This document shows, one piece after another, positions 25,251 to 35,494 of a DNA stretch of 64,000 nt (position 1 is the stretch's first letter; the number at the start of each line of letters is the position of its first letter). The stretch covers positions 3,224,001-3,288,000 of the forward strand of contig NC_014217.1 in assembly GCF_000092925.1 (NCBI RefSeq). The letters run 5' to 3'. Made by a program: the position numbers and the translations under genes. A model generated the notes under the pieces. It ran no database searches. It worked only from the letters and a program-made list of their open reading frames with translations, and had not been told where the DNA came from. The stretch comes from Ancylobacter novellus DSM 506 (GTDB lineage: Bacteria; Pseudomonadota; Alphaproteobacteria; Rhizobiales; Xanthobacteraceae).

Positions 25251-27287
25251 CTACTGGCGCAGCGTGCCCGCCCCGCCCGCCGCGACCCGGCGCACGCCGT
25301 CGAGGCCGAGAATGGCCTTGGTGGCGCCGTTGATGCCGTAAAGGTCCTCGCGGCTGACGAGGCGGCCATTGCCGTCCACGAAAGTGTTGAAATAGACGAG
25401 GTGCACCGGGAAGCGGCGCTTCAGCGTCACCGACTTCTCGTTACCGCCGACCAGCTTGGCGATTCGCGGCTGGCTCCAGCCCTCATTGGGCAGGCCGAGC
25501 GCGAACAGCGCCTCAGCGAAGGCGAGCGGCTCGTGCACGCGCACGCAGCCATGGCTGAAGGCGCGGCGCTCGCGGGCGAACAGCGAGCGGCTCGGCGTGT
25601 CGTGCAGATAGACCGCGTGCTTGTTCGGGAACATGAACTTCATCCGCCCCAGCGCGTTGCGCTCGCCCGGCTCCTGGCGGAAGGAATAGCCGGTGGCGCC
25701 GCGGCTCCAATCGATCGCGCCGGGATCGACGATGCGCCCGTTGCGCACCACGTCGATGCCCTGGCGCTCCAGCGCATAGGGGTCGGCCATCAGCTTGGGC
25801 AGCATCTCGTTGCGGATGATGCTGGGCGGCACGTTCCAGGACGGATTGAACACCGCGTACTGCATGTTCTCCGACATGAGCGGGGTCTGCGTGTCCGGCT
25901 TGCCGACGACGACGCGGGTCTCGTGCACGGTCTGCTCGTTGACCACCACCCGGACCATGAATTCGGGGATGTTCACCATCACATAGACCGGCGCCACCTG
26001 GTGCGGCACCCAGCGCCAGCGCTCCATATTGGCGATGATGTCGGGCATCTGGTCGCCGCCGGCCCCGTTCAGCGCCGCGAGGGTGCCGCGCCCGACCACG
26101 CCGTCGGGCTTCAGGCCGGAGAGCTTCTGGAAGTCCCGCACCGCATCGGCAAGGAAGCTGTCATATTCGGTGTCCTCCGGCGCGCCGCCGATGCCGAGGC
26201 GTGCGCGCAGCAGCGGCACGCGCGGATCGCTGTCGCCCGGACGCAGCATCGGCCCGGCCGGCACCTGCACCTGGGTGACGCCGCGCCCTTCCGCCATCAG
26301 CTTGGCGAGCTCCACCTTGAGCAGCTTGTACTCGTCATATTGCGGGGCGAAGGAGTCGAAGGCCGCGCGCGGATTGGGCGAGCCCGACACCAGCGCCAGC
26401 ACCGCCGCCGGGTCCGGCACGGTCGGCGAGGGATCGACGTCCTTGGAGATGGTCTTCGGGTCGAAGCGCCCGCTCTGCACATGGCGGGCATAGGTGAGCA
26501 CGGTCGCGGCGAGGCGAAGCTCCATCTCCGCGACCTGCGCGTCGCTCGCCTTGGGCGGCAGCGCCGGCACCGCATAGTCGGCCGGGTTCAGCCCCTCCAC
26601 CGCCGCGGCGGCGAACTGGTCGAGCGCGATCTGGCCGAGCGGCGAGACATGGTTGCCGCTGGTGAAGGCCGGCTGGTTGCCGCGGGCGGTGTAGAAGGCG
26701 ACGAGCGCCTGCTGGTCCGCCGGACGCGAGGCGAAGCGCACGATCTGGCCGCCGAGGAGATCGGCCAGCCGCGCCGGCACCTGCGCGCCGGGGGCGTTCG
26801 AATCGGCCGTCTGCGGCGGCTTCACCGAGGCCGGGGTGCCGGCCGCCGGCAGCGGCGAGGCAGGGGTTGCGAGACTCGGCGAGGTCACACCGGGCGTGCC
26901 CGCGCCGGTATTCGGCGCGCCCTTGCCGACGGTGGGCTCGGCCGGCAGCGCCGCATTGAGCGGGAAGGGCGCCGGCTCCGGCCGCATCGCCAGCGCCGCG
27001 CTGCGCGCCGGGCTCGGCCGGCGCTTGCCGAAAATATCGAAGGGCTCGTTGTCGGCGGCGACAGCCGGCAGCGGCGAGGCGCCCTGCCCGGCCTCGAAGC
27101 CGCCGGTGCCGTTGCCGGCGCGGTCGAGCGCGATGGGCGCGCCGGACATCTCCTGCGCCCGCACAGGCGGGACGCCGGCGAAGCTCGCCAGAGCGAGCCC
27201 GGTGGCCGCCGACAGCAGCAGCGCCGCCGCGCCTCCCGGGCGACGCCCGCCAAGCCCCAGCCCCGCTTCTTTCCCGCGACCCGACAT
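25251..27287 (-). CDS. L,D-transpeptidase (YcbB-like)
   Basis: A 678-residue exported enzyme that makes 3-3 crosslinks in peptidoglycan. An export segment lies at about residues 20-45 (ending VRAQ), followed by an Ala/Pro/Gly-rich stretch to about 165. A YcbB-type scaffold domain comes next, then a peptidoglycan-binding repeat (LRARLGIGGAPEDTEYD, FQKLSGLKPDGVVG), and the YkuD catalytic domain with AFSHGCVRVHEP, catalytic Cys581 with His579. The domain order matches E. coli YcbB/LdtD. Confidence 0.93.
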   Translation of the reverse strand: MSGRGKEAGLGLGGRRPGGAAALLLSAATGLALASFAGVPPVRAQEMSGAPIALDRAGNGTGGFEAGQGASPLPAVAADNEPFDIFGKRRPSPARSAALAMRPEPAPFPLNAALPAEPTVGKGAPNTGAGTPGVTSPSLATPASPLPAAGTPASVKPPQTADSNAPGAQVPARLADLLGGQIVRFASRPADQQALVAFYTARGNQPAFTSGNHVSPLGQIALDQFAAAAVEGLNPADYAVPALPPKASDAQVAEMELRLAATVLTYARHVQSGRFDPKTISKDVDPSPTVPDPAAVLALVSGSPNPRAAFDSFAPQYDEYKLLKVELAKLMAEGRGVTQVQVPAGPMLRPGDSDPRVPLLRARLGIGGAPEDTEYDSFLADAVRDFQKLSGLKPDGVVGRGTLAALNGAGGDQMPDIIANMERWRWVPHQVAPVYVMVNIPEFMVRVVVNEQTVHETRVVVGKPDTQTPLMSENMQYAVFNPSWNVPPSIIRNEMLPKLMADPYALERQGIDVVRNGRIVDPGAIDWSRGATGYSFRQEPGERNALGRMKFMFPNKHAVYLHDTPSRSLFARERRAFSHGCVRVHEPLAFAEALFALGLPNEGWSQPRIAKLVGGNEKSVTLKRRFPVHLVYFNTFVDGNGRLVSREDLYGINGATKAILGLDGVRRVAAGGAGTLRQ

Positions 27288-27518
27288 CGCCTTCTCCGCT
27301 TGCTCTTTCGTCCTACCGGCAGGACGCGGGACCTCCCGCCAAGGGCAGTTCCCTACATTCCACCGCCGGAACTCTCCCGTTCAACTCACGAAAACGGCAA
27401 AGTTCCCCAAATCGGACGGCCTCTCAGCGGCACTTTGACGTGAGCCGGTAAAGGTCGTGTTAAGCATGATCGCACCACGCACCATCGGAAAACAGCGGGT
27501 TTGTCGCATGCTCCTCCC

Positions 27519-27546
27519 TTGCCGGAAGGGCCGCGATTCCTATAAT
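27519..27546 (+). promoter_or_regulatory. Probable purEK promoter
   Basis: TTGCCG (27519-27524), a 16-bp spacer and TATAAT (27541-27546) lie 33 bp upstream of the purE ATG. The -10 box is a perfect consensus match. The rest of the gap 27288-27518 shows no gene or clear element. Confidence 0.5.
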
Positions 27547-27578
27547 CCGCGCCTTTCCTCACGGGGGTGCGAGCACGA

Positions 27579-28085
27579 ATGAGCGACCTGACGGCCCGGA
27601 CGGCGGGCGAGAGGCCCGTCGCGATCATCATGGGCAGCCAGTCGGACTGGGAAACCATGCGCCATGCTGCCGAGACGCTGGAGGCGCTCGGCGTTGGCCA
27701 TGACTGCCGCATCGTCTCGGCCCACCGTACCCCGGATCGCATGTTCGCCTTCGCCAAGGGCGCGAAGGCGGCCGGCTTCAAGGTGATCATCGCCGGCGCC
27801 GGCGGCGCCGCCCACTTGCCGGGCATGGTCGCCTCGCTCACCACCCTGCCGGTCTTCGGCGTGCCGGTGGAATCGAAGGCCCTGTCCGGCGTCGATAGTC
27901 TCCATTCCATCGTGCAGATGCCGGCCGGCGTGCCGGTCGGCACGCTTGCCATCGGCAAGGCCGGCGCGGTGAATGCCGGCCTGCTCGCCGCCGCCGTGCT
28001 GGCGCTGTCCGATCCGGCGCTGGACGAGCGGCTCGCCGCGTGGCGCGCCGCGCGCACCGAAGCGGTGACGGAGCGGCCGGCGTGA
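27579..28085 (+). CDS. purE: N5-carboxyaminoimidazole ribonucleotide mutase
   Basis: PurE (class I) converts N5-CAIR to CAIR in purine synthesis. The 168-residue protein has [15 protein letters not shown], the catalytic-region [27 protein letters not shown], and [19 protein letters not shown]. The ATG at 27579 is preferred over a GTG four codons earlier. Its stop overlaps the GTG start of purK. Confidence 0.96.
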   Translation: MSDLTARTAGERPVAIIMGSQSDWETMRHAAETLEALGVGHDCRIVSAHRTPDRMFAFAKGAKAAGFKVIIAGAGGAAHLPGMVASLTTLPVFGVPVESKALSGVDSLHSIVQMPAGVPVGTLAIGKAGAVNAGLLAAAVLALSDPALDERLAAWRAARTEAVTERPA

Positions 28086-29173
28086 CCACTCCCCGCATGC
28101 TGAAGCCCGGCGACACCATCGGCATCCTCGGCGGCGGCCAGCTCGCCCGCATGATCGCCCTCGCCGCCGCCCCGCTGGGGCTGAAGGCGCATATCTACGC
28201 GCCCGAGGACGGCAGCCCCGCCTTCGACGTGGCGAGCGCCCACACCCGCGCCGCCTATGACGACCTCGCGGCGCTGGAGCGCTTCGCCGGCGCGGTCGAC
28301 GTCGTCACCTACGAGTTCGAGAACGTCCCGGTCTACACCGCCGACTTCCTCGCCCGCCATGTACCGGTGCATCCCGGCCCGCATGCGCTTGGAATCACGC
28401 AGGACCGGCTTGAGGAGAAGGAGTTCGTCTCCGGCCTCAACATCAAGACCGCGCCCTTCGCCGCCGTGCATGACGAGGCGGAGCTGGAGGCGGCGCTCAA
28501 CCGGATCGGCCGTCCGGCGGTGCTGAAGACCCGCCGCTTCGGCTATGACGGCAAGGGACAGGCGATCATCCGCGAGGGCGACGATGCCGCCGCCAAATTC
28601 GCCCATATCGGCCGGCACCCGTCGATCCTCGAAGGCTTCGTGCCCTTCGAGCGCGAGGTCTCGATCGTCGCCGCCCGCACCGAGGACGGCCGCTTCGAAG
28701 CCTATGAGGTGACGCAGAACGAGCACCGCCACCACATCCTCCACCGCTCCACCGTGCCGGCGGACGTGTCGCCCGCGGTGGCGGCGGTCTCGCGCGAGAT
28801 CGCGCGGCGCATTGGCGAGGCGCTCGGCTATGTCGGCGTGTTCGCGGTGGAGATGTTCCTCGTGGTGGTCGATGGCGCGCAGGGCGTCATCGTCAACGAG
28901 ATCGCCCCACGGGTGCACAATTCCGGCCACTGGACGCTGGACGGCGCGGTGACCAGCCAGTTCGAGCAGCATGTGCGCGCCATCGCCGGCTGGCCGCTCG
29001 GCGCGGTCGAGCGCTATGGCCGGGTGGAGATGACCAACCTCATCGGCGACGAGGCCGACGACTGGCTCGCCGTGCTGGAGGAGCCCGGCGCGCATCTGCA
29101 CCTCTACGGCAAGGAAGAGGCGCGGCCCGGCCGCAAGATGGGCCATGTGACCCGCATCTTCGACGAGGACTGA
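28082..29173 (+). CDS. purK: N5-carboxyaminoimidazole ribonucleotide synthase
   Basis: PurK is the ATP-grasp enzyme that carboxylates AIR to N5-CAIR, the substrate of PurE. The 363-residue product starts at a GTG overlapping the purE stop (GTGA); an ATG at 28097 is the alternative. Motifs include [53 protein letters not shown] and [14 protein letters not shown]. Together with PurE it forms the usual bacterial two-gene unit. Confidence 0.96.
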   Translation: MTTPRMLKPGDTIGILGGGQLARMIALAAAPLGLKAHIYAPEDGSPAFDVASAHTRAAYDDLAALERFAGAVDVVTYEFENVPVYTADFLARHVPVHPGPHALGITQDRLEEKEFVSGLNIKTAPFAAVHDEAELEAALNRIGRPAVLKTRRFGYDGKGQAIIREGDDAAAKFAHIGRHPSILEGFVPFEREVSIVAARTEDGRFEAYEVTQNEHRHHILHRSTVPADVSPAVAAVSREIARRIGEALGYVGVFAVEMFLVVVDGAQGVIVNEIAPRVHNSGHWTLDGAVTSQFEQHVRAIAGWPLGAVERYGRVEMTNLIGDEADDWLAVLEEPGAHLHLYGKEEARPGRKMGHVTRIFDED

Positions 29174-29176
29174 GCG

Positions 29177-29206
29177 CCGCGTCCGGCGGGCGGGCCGGAA
29201 ACGCGG
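29177..29206 (+). terminator. Possible terminator hairpin after purK
   Basis: CCGCGTCCGGC pairs with GCCGG-AA-ACGCGG, an 11-bp stem with a 2-nt bulge and 6-nt loop, starting 3 bp after the purK stop. There is no T-run, so it is only terminator-like. Confidence 0.35.
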
Positions 29207-29320
29207 TCCATTGCTCGCGTGCGTCCCTGCAATGGCGCCACACTCTGCGACCTAAGCTCGGGGCCGCAGCGACGTCTGCGTCCCGCCACAGCGGGTTCAA
29301 CCCTCGCCCAAGGTGCCCCT

Positions 29321-29794
29321 ATGACCGAAACCCGCCCGCCGCTGCCGCCCTTCACCCGCGAGACCGCGATCCAGAAGGTCCGCGGCGCCGAGGATGGCTG
29401 GAACTCCTGCAATCCCGAGCGCGTCTCGCTGGTCTATACGCCCGACAGCATGTGGCGGAACCGCGCCGAGTTTATCAACGGCCGGCCCGAGATCGTCGCC
29501 TTCCTCACCCGCAAATGGGCGAAGGAGCTCGACTACCGGCTGATCAAGGAGCTGTGGGCCTTCACCGACGCGCATATCGCCGTGCGCTTCGCCTATGAGT
29601 GGCACGACGATTCCGGCAACTGGTTCCGCTCCTACGGCAACGAGAACTGGGCCTTCGACGCCAATGGCCTGATGCACCACCGCTATGCCTGCATCAACGA
29701 CCTGCCGATCAAGGAGAGCGAGCGCAAGTTCCACTGGGATCGCTCCGGCCCCCGCCCGGCCGATCATCCGGGGCTGACCGATCTGGGGCTGTGA
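29321..29794 (+). CDS. DUF1348 / SnoaL-like protein
   Basis: A 157-residue protein of the NTF2-like (SnoaL) fold. DUF1348 features are [77 protein letters not shown] and [13 protein letters not shown]. Function in the family is not settled. The ATG at 29321 matches the family start. It is convergent with miaA with only 3 bp between the stops. Confidence 0.88.
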   Translation: MTETRPPLPPFTRETAIQKVRGAEDGWNSCNPERVSLVYTPDSMWRNRAEFINGRPEIVAFLTRKWAKELDYRLIKELWAFTDAHIAVRFAYEWHDDSGNWFRSYGNENWAFDANGLMHHRYACINDLPIKESERKFHWDRSGPRPADHPGLTDLGL

Positions 29795-29797
29795 AGC

Positions 29798-30718
29798 TCA
29801 CGCCATCGTCGCGAGGAGGCCGGCGGCTTCCTCCACCGTCATCGCGCTCCACCCCTTGAGCTGGTGACGGAACCAGGTGTCCTGCCGCTTGGCATAGTGG
29901 CGGGTGTCGAGGATGGCGCCCTCGATCGCCTCGTCGAGCGTGATCCCGCCGGCGAGGTGGCGGGCGAACCACGGCATGCCGTGCGCCTTCAGCACGGTGC
30001 GGTCGGCGGGAAGATTGCGCGCCAATAAAGCCCGCGCCTCTTCCATCGCCCCCTCCTCCATCATCACATGGAAGCGCGTGGCGATGCGCGTGCGCAGCGC
30101 GGTGCGGTCGGTGGCGAGGAAGATCCGCACCGCCTCCTCCGCTGGCAGCACCGGAGGTTCGGTGCGCTCGGCCTGCCAGCGCGCGAGCGGGCGGCCCGTC
30201 GCCTCGAACACCTCCAGCGCCCGCATCAGCCGCTGCGTGTCGGAGGGCCTGAGCCTTGCCGCCGTTTCCGGGTCGACCGAAGCGAGCCGCGCATGCAGCG
30301 CCGGCGCGTCGAGGTCGAGCGCGCGCACCCTCTCGCGCACCTCCGGCGGGATCGCCGGCATGGGCGAGAGGCCCTGCGTCAGCGCCTTGAAATAGAGCCC
30401 GGTGCCGCCAATGAGGATAGGCAGCCTTCCCTCGCCCCCCGCCTCGGCCAGCACGCGCCGCGCATCCTCCAGCCAGTGAGCGACGGAATAGTCCGCCGCG
30501 CCGTCGACATGGCCGTAGAGGCGGTGCGGCGCGCGCGCCTCCTCCTCCACCGTGGGGCGGGCGGTGAGCACGCGCAGATCGGCATAGACCTGCATGGAAT
30601 CGGCATTGATCACCACGCCGCCGGCGCGCTCGGCGAGGCTGAGCGCCAGCGCCGACTTGCCGCTCGCGGTCGGCCCTGCGATAAGCACCGCGCGCGGGCG
30701 GGAAGCACTGCCGGTCAC
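29798..30718 (-). CDS. miaA: tRNA dimethylallyltransferase
   Basis: MiaA adds the dimethylallyl group from DMAPP to A37 of tRNAs that read UNN codons. The 306-residue protein starts at a GTG with GGAG upstream. The P-loop GPTASGKS is at residues 15-22, followed by [44 protein letters not shown], and the C-terminal [18 protein letters not shown]. The frame stays open upstream across serB, but those codons are antisense. Confidence 0.95.
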   Translation of the reverse strand: MTGSASRPRAVLIAGPTASGKSALALSLAERAGGVVINADSMQVYADLRVLTARPTVEEEARAPHRLYGHVDGAADYSVAHWLEDARRVLAEAGGEGRLPILIGGTGLYFKALTQGLSPMPAIPPEVRERVRALDLDAPALHARLASVDPETAARLRPSDTQRLMRALEVFEATGRPLARWQAERTEPPVLPAEEAVRIFLATDRTALRTRIATRFHVMMEEGAMEEARALLARNLPADRTVLKAHGMPWFARHLAGGITLDEAIEGAILDTRHYAKRQDTWFRHQLKGWSAMTVEEAAGLLATMA

Positions 30719-30797
30719 GCCCGTCTCCGCTTCGAAATCACCTGTCAGCCCCTTTTTGCCCGTCGGCGCCCCGGCGGCAAGGTTCTCGTCACCGCCG

Positions 30798-31691
30798 ATG
30801 CCCGATCGCCCCTCCCACGTCGCCGTCCTGATCTCCAATCCCGCCATGCCGGCCGTCGATGCGGCCCTGCTTGCCGCTGCGAAAGCGGCACTGCCGGCGG
30901 CGAGCGAGCCACGCTGGCTGAACGAGGGCATGGCGGCGGAAATCGCCTTTGAAGGCGAGGCCGACATCGCCGCCTTGCGGGGGATCATCGGCGACCGACC
31001 CGTCGATATCGCTGTGCTTCCCGCCGCGGGCCGGCGCAAGAAGCTGTTCCTCGCCGACATGGATTCCACCATGATCGGCCAGGAATGCATCGACGAGCTG
31101 GCCGACTATGCCGGCATGAAGGCGCATGTCTCCGAGATAACCGAGCGCGCCATGCGCGGCGAGATCGCCTTCGAGCCGGCGCTGCGCGAGCGCGTCGCCC
31201 TGCTCAAGGGCCTGCCGCTCGCCGTCGTCGACGAGGTGATCGCCGAGCGCATCCGTCTGACGCCGGGCGGCCGCGAGCTTGTCGGCACGATGAAGGCGAA
31301 TGGCGCGCACGCACTGCTGGTGTCGGGCGGCTTCACTTTGTTCACCGCGCGCGTCGCGGCAATGATCGGCTTCGACGCCCACCGCGCCAATGTGCTGATC
31401 GCCGAAGGGAGTAGCTTCGCCGGCCTGGTCGAGGAGCCGATCCTCGGCCGCGAGGCCAAGCTCGCCGCGCTGATCGAAATGCGCACGGAACTAGGCCTCG
31501 CGCGCAATGAGACGCTGGCGGTCGGCGACGGCGCCAACGACCTCGCCATGCTCGGCGAGGCCGGGCTCGGTGTCGCCTATCACGCCAAGCCCGCGGTGGC
31601 GGCGGCCGCGCAGGTGCGCATCGACCATGGCGACCTCACCGCCCTGCTCTATCTCCAGGGCTACTCCGCCGGCGACTTCGTCACGGTCTGA
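30798..31691 (+). CDS. serB: Phosphoserine phosphatase
   Basis: SerB dephosphorylates phosphoserine in the last step of serine synthesis. The 297-residue protein has an N-terminal ACT-like part (1-75) and a HAD domain with the nucleophile motif DMDST (Asp87 nucleophile, Asp89 acid/base), VSGGFTLFT, and the metal motif [10 protein letters not shown]. It is divergent from miaA with 79 bp between starts and convergent with the AsmA gene with 4 bp between stops. Confidence 0.95.
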   Translation: MPDRPSHVAVLISNPAMPAVDAALLAAAKAALPAASEPRWLNEGMAAEIAFEGEADIAALRGIIGDRPVDIAVLPAAGRRKKLFLADMDSTMIGQECIDELADYAGMKAHVSEITERAMRGEIAFEPALRERVALLKGLPLAVVDEVIAERIRLTPGGRELVGTMKANGAHALLVSGGFTLFTARVAAMIGFDAHRANVLIAEGSSFAGLVEEPILGREAKLAALIEMRTELGLARNETLAVGDGANDLAMLGEAGLGVAYHAKPAVAAAAQVRIDHGDLTALLYLQGYSAGDFVTV

Positions 31692-31695
31692 GGCG

Positions 31696-34600
31696 TCACG
31701 GCGCCAGCGGCGGCTGCATGATCGGGCTGAGCAGCGGGTCGGACGGAATCACCACCGCCGGCGGCAGCGGCGGCGCGGCGCTGCCGGGAGCCGCGGCGCC
31801 CGGCGCGGCATACTGCCCGTAATAGGATTGCGGCACGGTCCGCGGCTGGGCGGCCGCCGCCGGAGGGCGCGGCGGTGACGCCTGCGGCGCGCGTTGCGGC
31901 GCCGGTTGTGGCGAGGATTGCGGCGCGGGTTGCGGGTACTGGGCGCGCGGCAGGTCCGTCGCCTGCCCGCCATTGGTCAGCGGCGTGCGGCCATATTCGG
32001 CTTCCAGCCGCTTGGTCTCGCGGTCCAGCGCGCGCATGTTGATCGCGGCGGTCAGCGCCGTGATGTCGAAGCGCCGTTCCGGCGCGGCGAGCGTGCCGCG
32101 CCACTGCACCGCCGCGGCGGGCTGGGCAGGCTGGCCCTCGCGGGCGGCGTCCTCCATCTCCAGCGTCGCCTCGAAGCTCAGCGCGGGTATGTCGAGGAAG
32201 CCACTCAGCCCGAAGCGCTGCTCGCTCACGGCCAGCCGCGCGGCACTGGTGCGGGCGACGCCGTCGACGACACTCACCGCGCTCTCGGCACGCGCCAGCT
32301 TCAGCGGCCCGCGCGACAGGCCGGTATTGAGCAGCTGAACCAGCTTCTGCTGGTCCGGCGGCAGGCCGCGGTCGGTCGCCAGCATCACATATTGCAGGGC
32401 GGTCGGGTCGCTATAAGCGATCTCCAGCCCCTCGACCGCGAGGCTGCCCTGTCCCTGAAGCTGGCTTGCCAGCGCGAAAGGCGAGTTGCCGCGCCCGGTG
32501 AGGTCGAGCCCCAGCGTCACCCGGCCGCGCACGCCCGGCCGGGCGATGCCGGCGGCGGCGAGCAATTGTCCGCTGTCGGCGCCGGTCAGCGTCAGATGGC
32601 CGTCGAACTGCGCCGCCTCGCCCTGCCGGCCGAGATTGAAACGTCCGGCAAGGCGCCCGCCGGCCAGCGAGCCGGAAAGGTCCTCGACATTCAGCCGCCC
32701 GCCGCCGAGCTGCGCGCGCAGCTTCGCCTCGCCGAGCGAGAGCCCGCCGGGCAGCTCGAATTTGCCGACATTCAGCCGGAGGTCGGCCGCGACGCCGGCG
32801 AGCGCCGCCGCACTGAAGCGGCCCTTCGGCCAGGTCTCGCCGCTGGCGGCAGTTGAAGTGCCGGCGACGAGGCCGAGCGCCTTCGGCACGCTCCAGCTCG
32901 CGGTGGAAAGCTCCGCCTCCACCGGCCGCCCGGACGTATAGGCGAGGCTGCCGTCGAGCGCCTGCCCGCCGATCGAACCGTTGAGGCCGCTCACCCGCCA
33001 GCTCTCGCCGTCGCGGCGCAGCGTGCCCTTGAAATTGGCCGGCACCTTGCGCGCGCCGCCCGCCGCCAGCTCGGGCAGCAGCAGGGCGAGGTCGGCGCCG
33101 TCGAGGTTGAGCGCGAAGTCCGGCTGCAGCCGCCCCTCCGGGTCGCGACCGAGCGTGCCCTTGGCAGTCAGCCGCGCGCCGGCAAAGGCGAGCGTGGCGT
33201 CGAGCCGGTCCGCCAGGGTGAGGTCCAGCTTCGCCACACCGAGACCGGGCTTCAGCCCGGGCACGCCGAGGCGGGTGAGCACGGCGCTGCCGTCCTTGGC
33301 GTCGAGCTGCACGCGGCCGTCATCCACTTGTCCGGCGGTCAGGCTCGCACGGCCGCTGCCGGTCAGGCTGCCGAGCTGGCCGCCCGCCTCCAGCGTGGTG
33401 CGCCCGGCTTTCGAATTCAGCGTCAGCTTGAGGTCGACCGGCGCCAGGGTCGGCCCCATGGCGGCGAGGATCGGCTCGGCCTGGGTGAGGCCCATGGCCT
33501 GCGCCAGCGCCGGCAGCCCGTCGGCGCGGCTGCCCGAGAGCTTGGCCTCGAAGCGGCCATCCGCATCGCTGGTGCCGTCGAGGCCGGTAAGACGGCCGGA
33601 GCCGGTGAGGTCCAGCCCGGCGAAATCGGCGATGGCGAGCCGCTCTATGCCGAGCCCTTCCGCGCCGCCTTTGAGGATGACGTCGACGCTCTTCGCGCTC
33701 GACCCGGCATAGCGTACCCGCTTGCCGGAGAGGCTGAGGCCGAGGTCGAGCTGCGACATGCCGAGCCCGACGAGGCGCCGCGCCGCCGGCAGCATCATGT
33801 CGAGATCGACATTCTCCGTCGCCAGCACCGCGTCGATGCGTCCCCGCGCGCCATCCTGTGGCAGGCTGTAGGCGGCGGTGCCGGTGAAGCGCGCGTCCCC
33901 GGCGGTGAGATCGAGCTTGTCGAGCGCGAAGCGCCCGGCGCTGACACTGAGATCGGCGGCGAGCCGCGCCGGCCCGCCCGGCAACCCGGCCACCATTGTC
34001 CGCGCCTCCGGCGCCGCCCAGCTGGCGAAGGCCGGCAGGTCCTCGGCCTCCAGCACGGCGGTGCCGCCGAACAGCGCCGCCTTCGGGTCGGCCTTGCCGG
34101 AGACGCTCGGCAGGCTGCCGGAGAAGGAGGCCCGCGCCCCGCCCGGCAGCTTGGCCTGGATGGTGCGTGCGCGCCAGCCGGCCGGCGTCCAGTCGAGCCC
34201 GGCCTTCACCTCGCGCATCGCCGCGCCGGACAGCAGCACGGTGTCGGTCGACAGGTCCAGCGTGCCGGTGGCGGCGATCTCCGACAGCGGCGCGAGCGTG
34301 GCCGCCAGCGCGTTCAACGCGGCGAGCGGGGCAGCGCCGCCAGTGGCGGCGTTGAGGTCGATCTGCCGGGCGGCGAGCTTCATCTCCAGCCGCGAGGGCT
34401 GCGCCTTGGTCGCGCTTGTCAGCCGCGCCGTGCCGGTGAGTTCCACCGGCCGTTCCGCCGCCTCCAGCGTCAGGCTGAGGTCGCTGACGGCGATGGCCTG
34501 CGCGGTGACGTCGGCCGTGCCGGCGAGGCTCCAGCCTTTCAGCGGATCGGCCGGCGGGGTCGTGCCGTCTGCGTCGCGCAGCGCCGGCGTCGCCGCCTTG

Positions 34601-35313
34601 GCAAGCGCCGCGCGGCCATTGAAGCTCGGCTTGCCGCCGGCGAGGCTGAGCACGCCGTCGGCGTCGATGCTGAGCGGCGAGCCGACATTCTGCAGGCCAA
34701 GGCGCAGCTTGCCCGTGCCGTCCGGCGCGAAGGCGGCGAGTGAGACGCGCAGCTTGCGCCGCACGCCATCGGTCTCGACCTCGCCCTCCAGCCGCGCCGG
34801 GCCGAGCGCGCCGGCGATGTCACCGGTAACGTCGATGTCGTCGACCTTGAAAGTGCGGTCGTTGGCGCGGTCGACCAGCTCGAGAGAGCCGTCGGTGATG
34901 CCGAGCTCGGCGATGGTGAAGCCGGCCGGCCGCACCGCGCCGGTGGGCAGAGCGAGCTTGCCGGTGGCGTCGACCACGAGCCGCATGCGCGGGCGCTGGA
35001 TGTCCAGCCGGTCGGCGACGACCTGCCCGCGCATCAGCGCGTTGAGCGACAGGCGCCCGTTGACCTCGGCCGCCGCCAGCCCGGTGCCGCCGCCGTCGAC
35101 GCCGATGGAGACGTCGCGCAGCACGATGCGCGGCGTGGGCAGGATCTGCGCGTCGATGGGCCCGCGGATCACCACCGGCGCGCCGATGACGCGCGCGGCC
35201 TGCGCCTCGAACTGCGGACGCCACTGCGTCCAGTCGACGACGAACGGCGCCGCGAAGGCCGCCGCAACGGCCAGTATGATGGCGCTCGCAATCGTCAACA
35301 GCAGGTTCTGCAC
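31696..35313 (-). CDS. AsmA family envelope protein, 1205 residues
   Basis: A very large protein with one N-terminal membrane anchor (about residues 2-24) and a long periplasmic part built from beta-rich AsmA/VPS13-like repeats. The N-terminal AsmA domain is visible as WTQWRPQFEAQAARVIG, PRIVLRDVSIG, VNGRLSLNALMRGQVVADRL. The C-terminal AsmA domain contains GRGNSPFALASQLQGQGSL and LLNTGLSRGPL. The last ~95 residues are Pro/Gln/Ala-rich low complexity. AsmA-like proteins are proposed to carry phospholipids between the membranes. No partner genes are adjacent. Confidence 0.88.
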   Translation of the reverse strand: MQNLLLTIASAIILAVAAAFAAPFVVDWTQWRPQFEAQAARVIGAPVVIRGPIDAQILPTPRIVLRDVSIGVDGGGTGLAAAEVNGRLSLNALMRGQVVADRLDIQRPRMRLVVDATGKLALPTGAVRPAGFTIAELGITDGSLELVDRANDRTFKVDDIDVTGDIAGALGPARLEGEVETDGVRRKLRVSLAAFAPDGTGKLRLGLQNVGSPLSIDADGVLSLAGGKPSFNGRAALAKAATPALRDADGTTPPADPLKGWSLAGTADVTAQAIAVSDLSLTLEAAERPVELTGTARLTSATKAQPSRLEMKLAARQIDLNAATGGAAPLAALNALAATLAPLSEIAATGTLDLSTDTVLLSGAAMREVKAGLDWTPAGWRARTIQAKLPGGARASFSGSLPSVSGKADPKAALFGGTAVLEAEDLPAFASWAAPEARTMVAGLPGGPARLAADLSVSAGRFALDKLDLTAGDARFTGTAAYSLPQDGARGRIDAVLATENVDLDMMLPAARRLVGLGMSQLDLGLSLSGKRVRYAGSSAKSVDVILKGGAEGLGIERLAIADFAGLDLTGSGRLTGLDGTSDADGRFEAKLSGSRADGLPALAQAMGLTQAEPILAAMGPTLAPVDLKLTLNSKAGRTTLEAGGQLGSLTGSGRASLTAGQVDDGRVQLDAKDGSAVLTRLGVPGLKPGLGVAKLDLTLADRLDATLAFAGARLTAKGTLGRDPEGRLQPDFALNLDGADLALLLPELAAGGARKVPANFKGTLRRDGESWRVSGLNGSIGGQALDGSLAYTSGRPVEAELSTASWSVPKALGLVAGTSTAASGETWPKGRFSAAALAGVAADLRLNVGKFELPGGLSLGEAKLRAQLGGGRLNVEDLSGSLAGGRLAGRFNLGRQGEAAQFDGHLTLTGADSGQLLAAAGIARPGVRGRVTLGLDLTGRGNSPFALASQLQGQGSLAVEGLEIAYSDPTALQYVMLATDRGLPPDQQKLVQLLNTGLSRGPLKLARAESAVSVVDGVARTSAARLAVSEQRFGLSGFLDIPALSFEATLEMEDAAREGQPAQPAAAVQWRGTLAAPERRFDITALTAAINMRALDRETKRLEAEYGRTPLTNGGQATDLPRAQYPQPAPQSSPQPAPQRAPQASPPRPPAAAAQPRTVPQSYYGQYAAPGAAAPGSAAPPLPPAVVIPSDPLLSPIMQPPLAP

Positions 35314-35494
35314 GCTTGTCCTCCGGTCCGCCGCCCCCGGCCCGCCGAGCTGTCGCGCCCCGTCCCGGAGGGAAGCGCCGCCGTCTCAATCTATCGCTGG
35401 ATTGTTTATATTTTTCGCATTCCCCATGGGCTTGCGCCAAGCGCGAAATGCGCCGCGCCCTGCGCCCGACGGCCGCGCGAGGCTCCGAAGCCGC

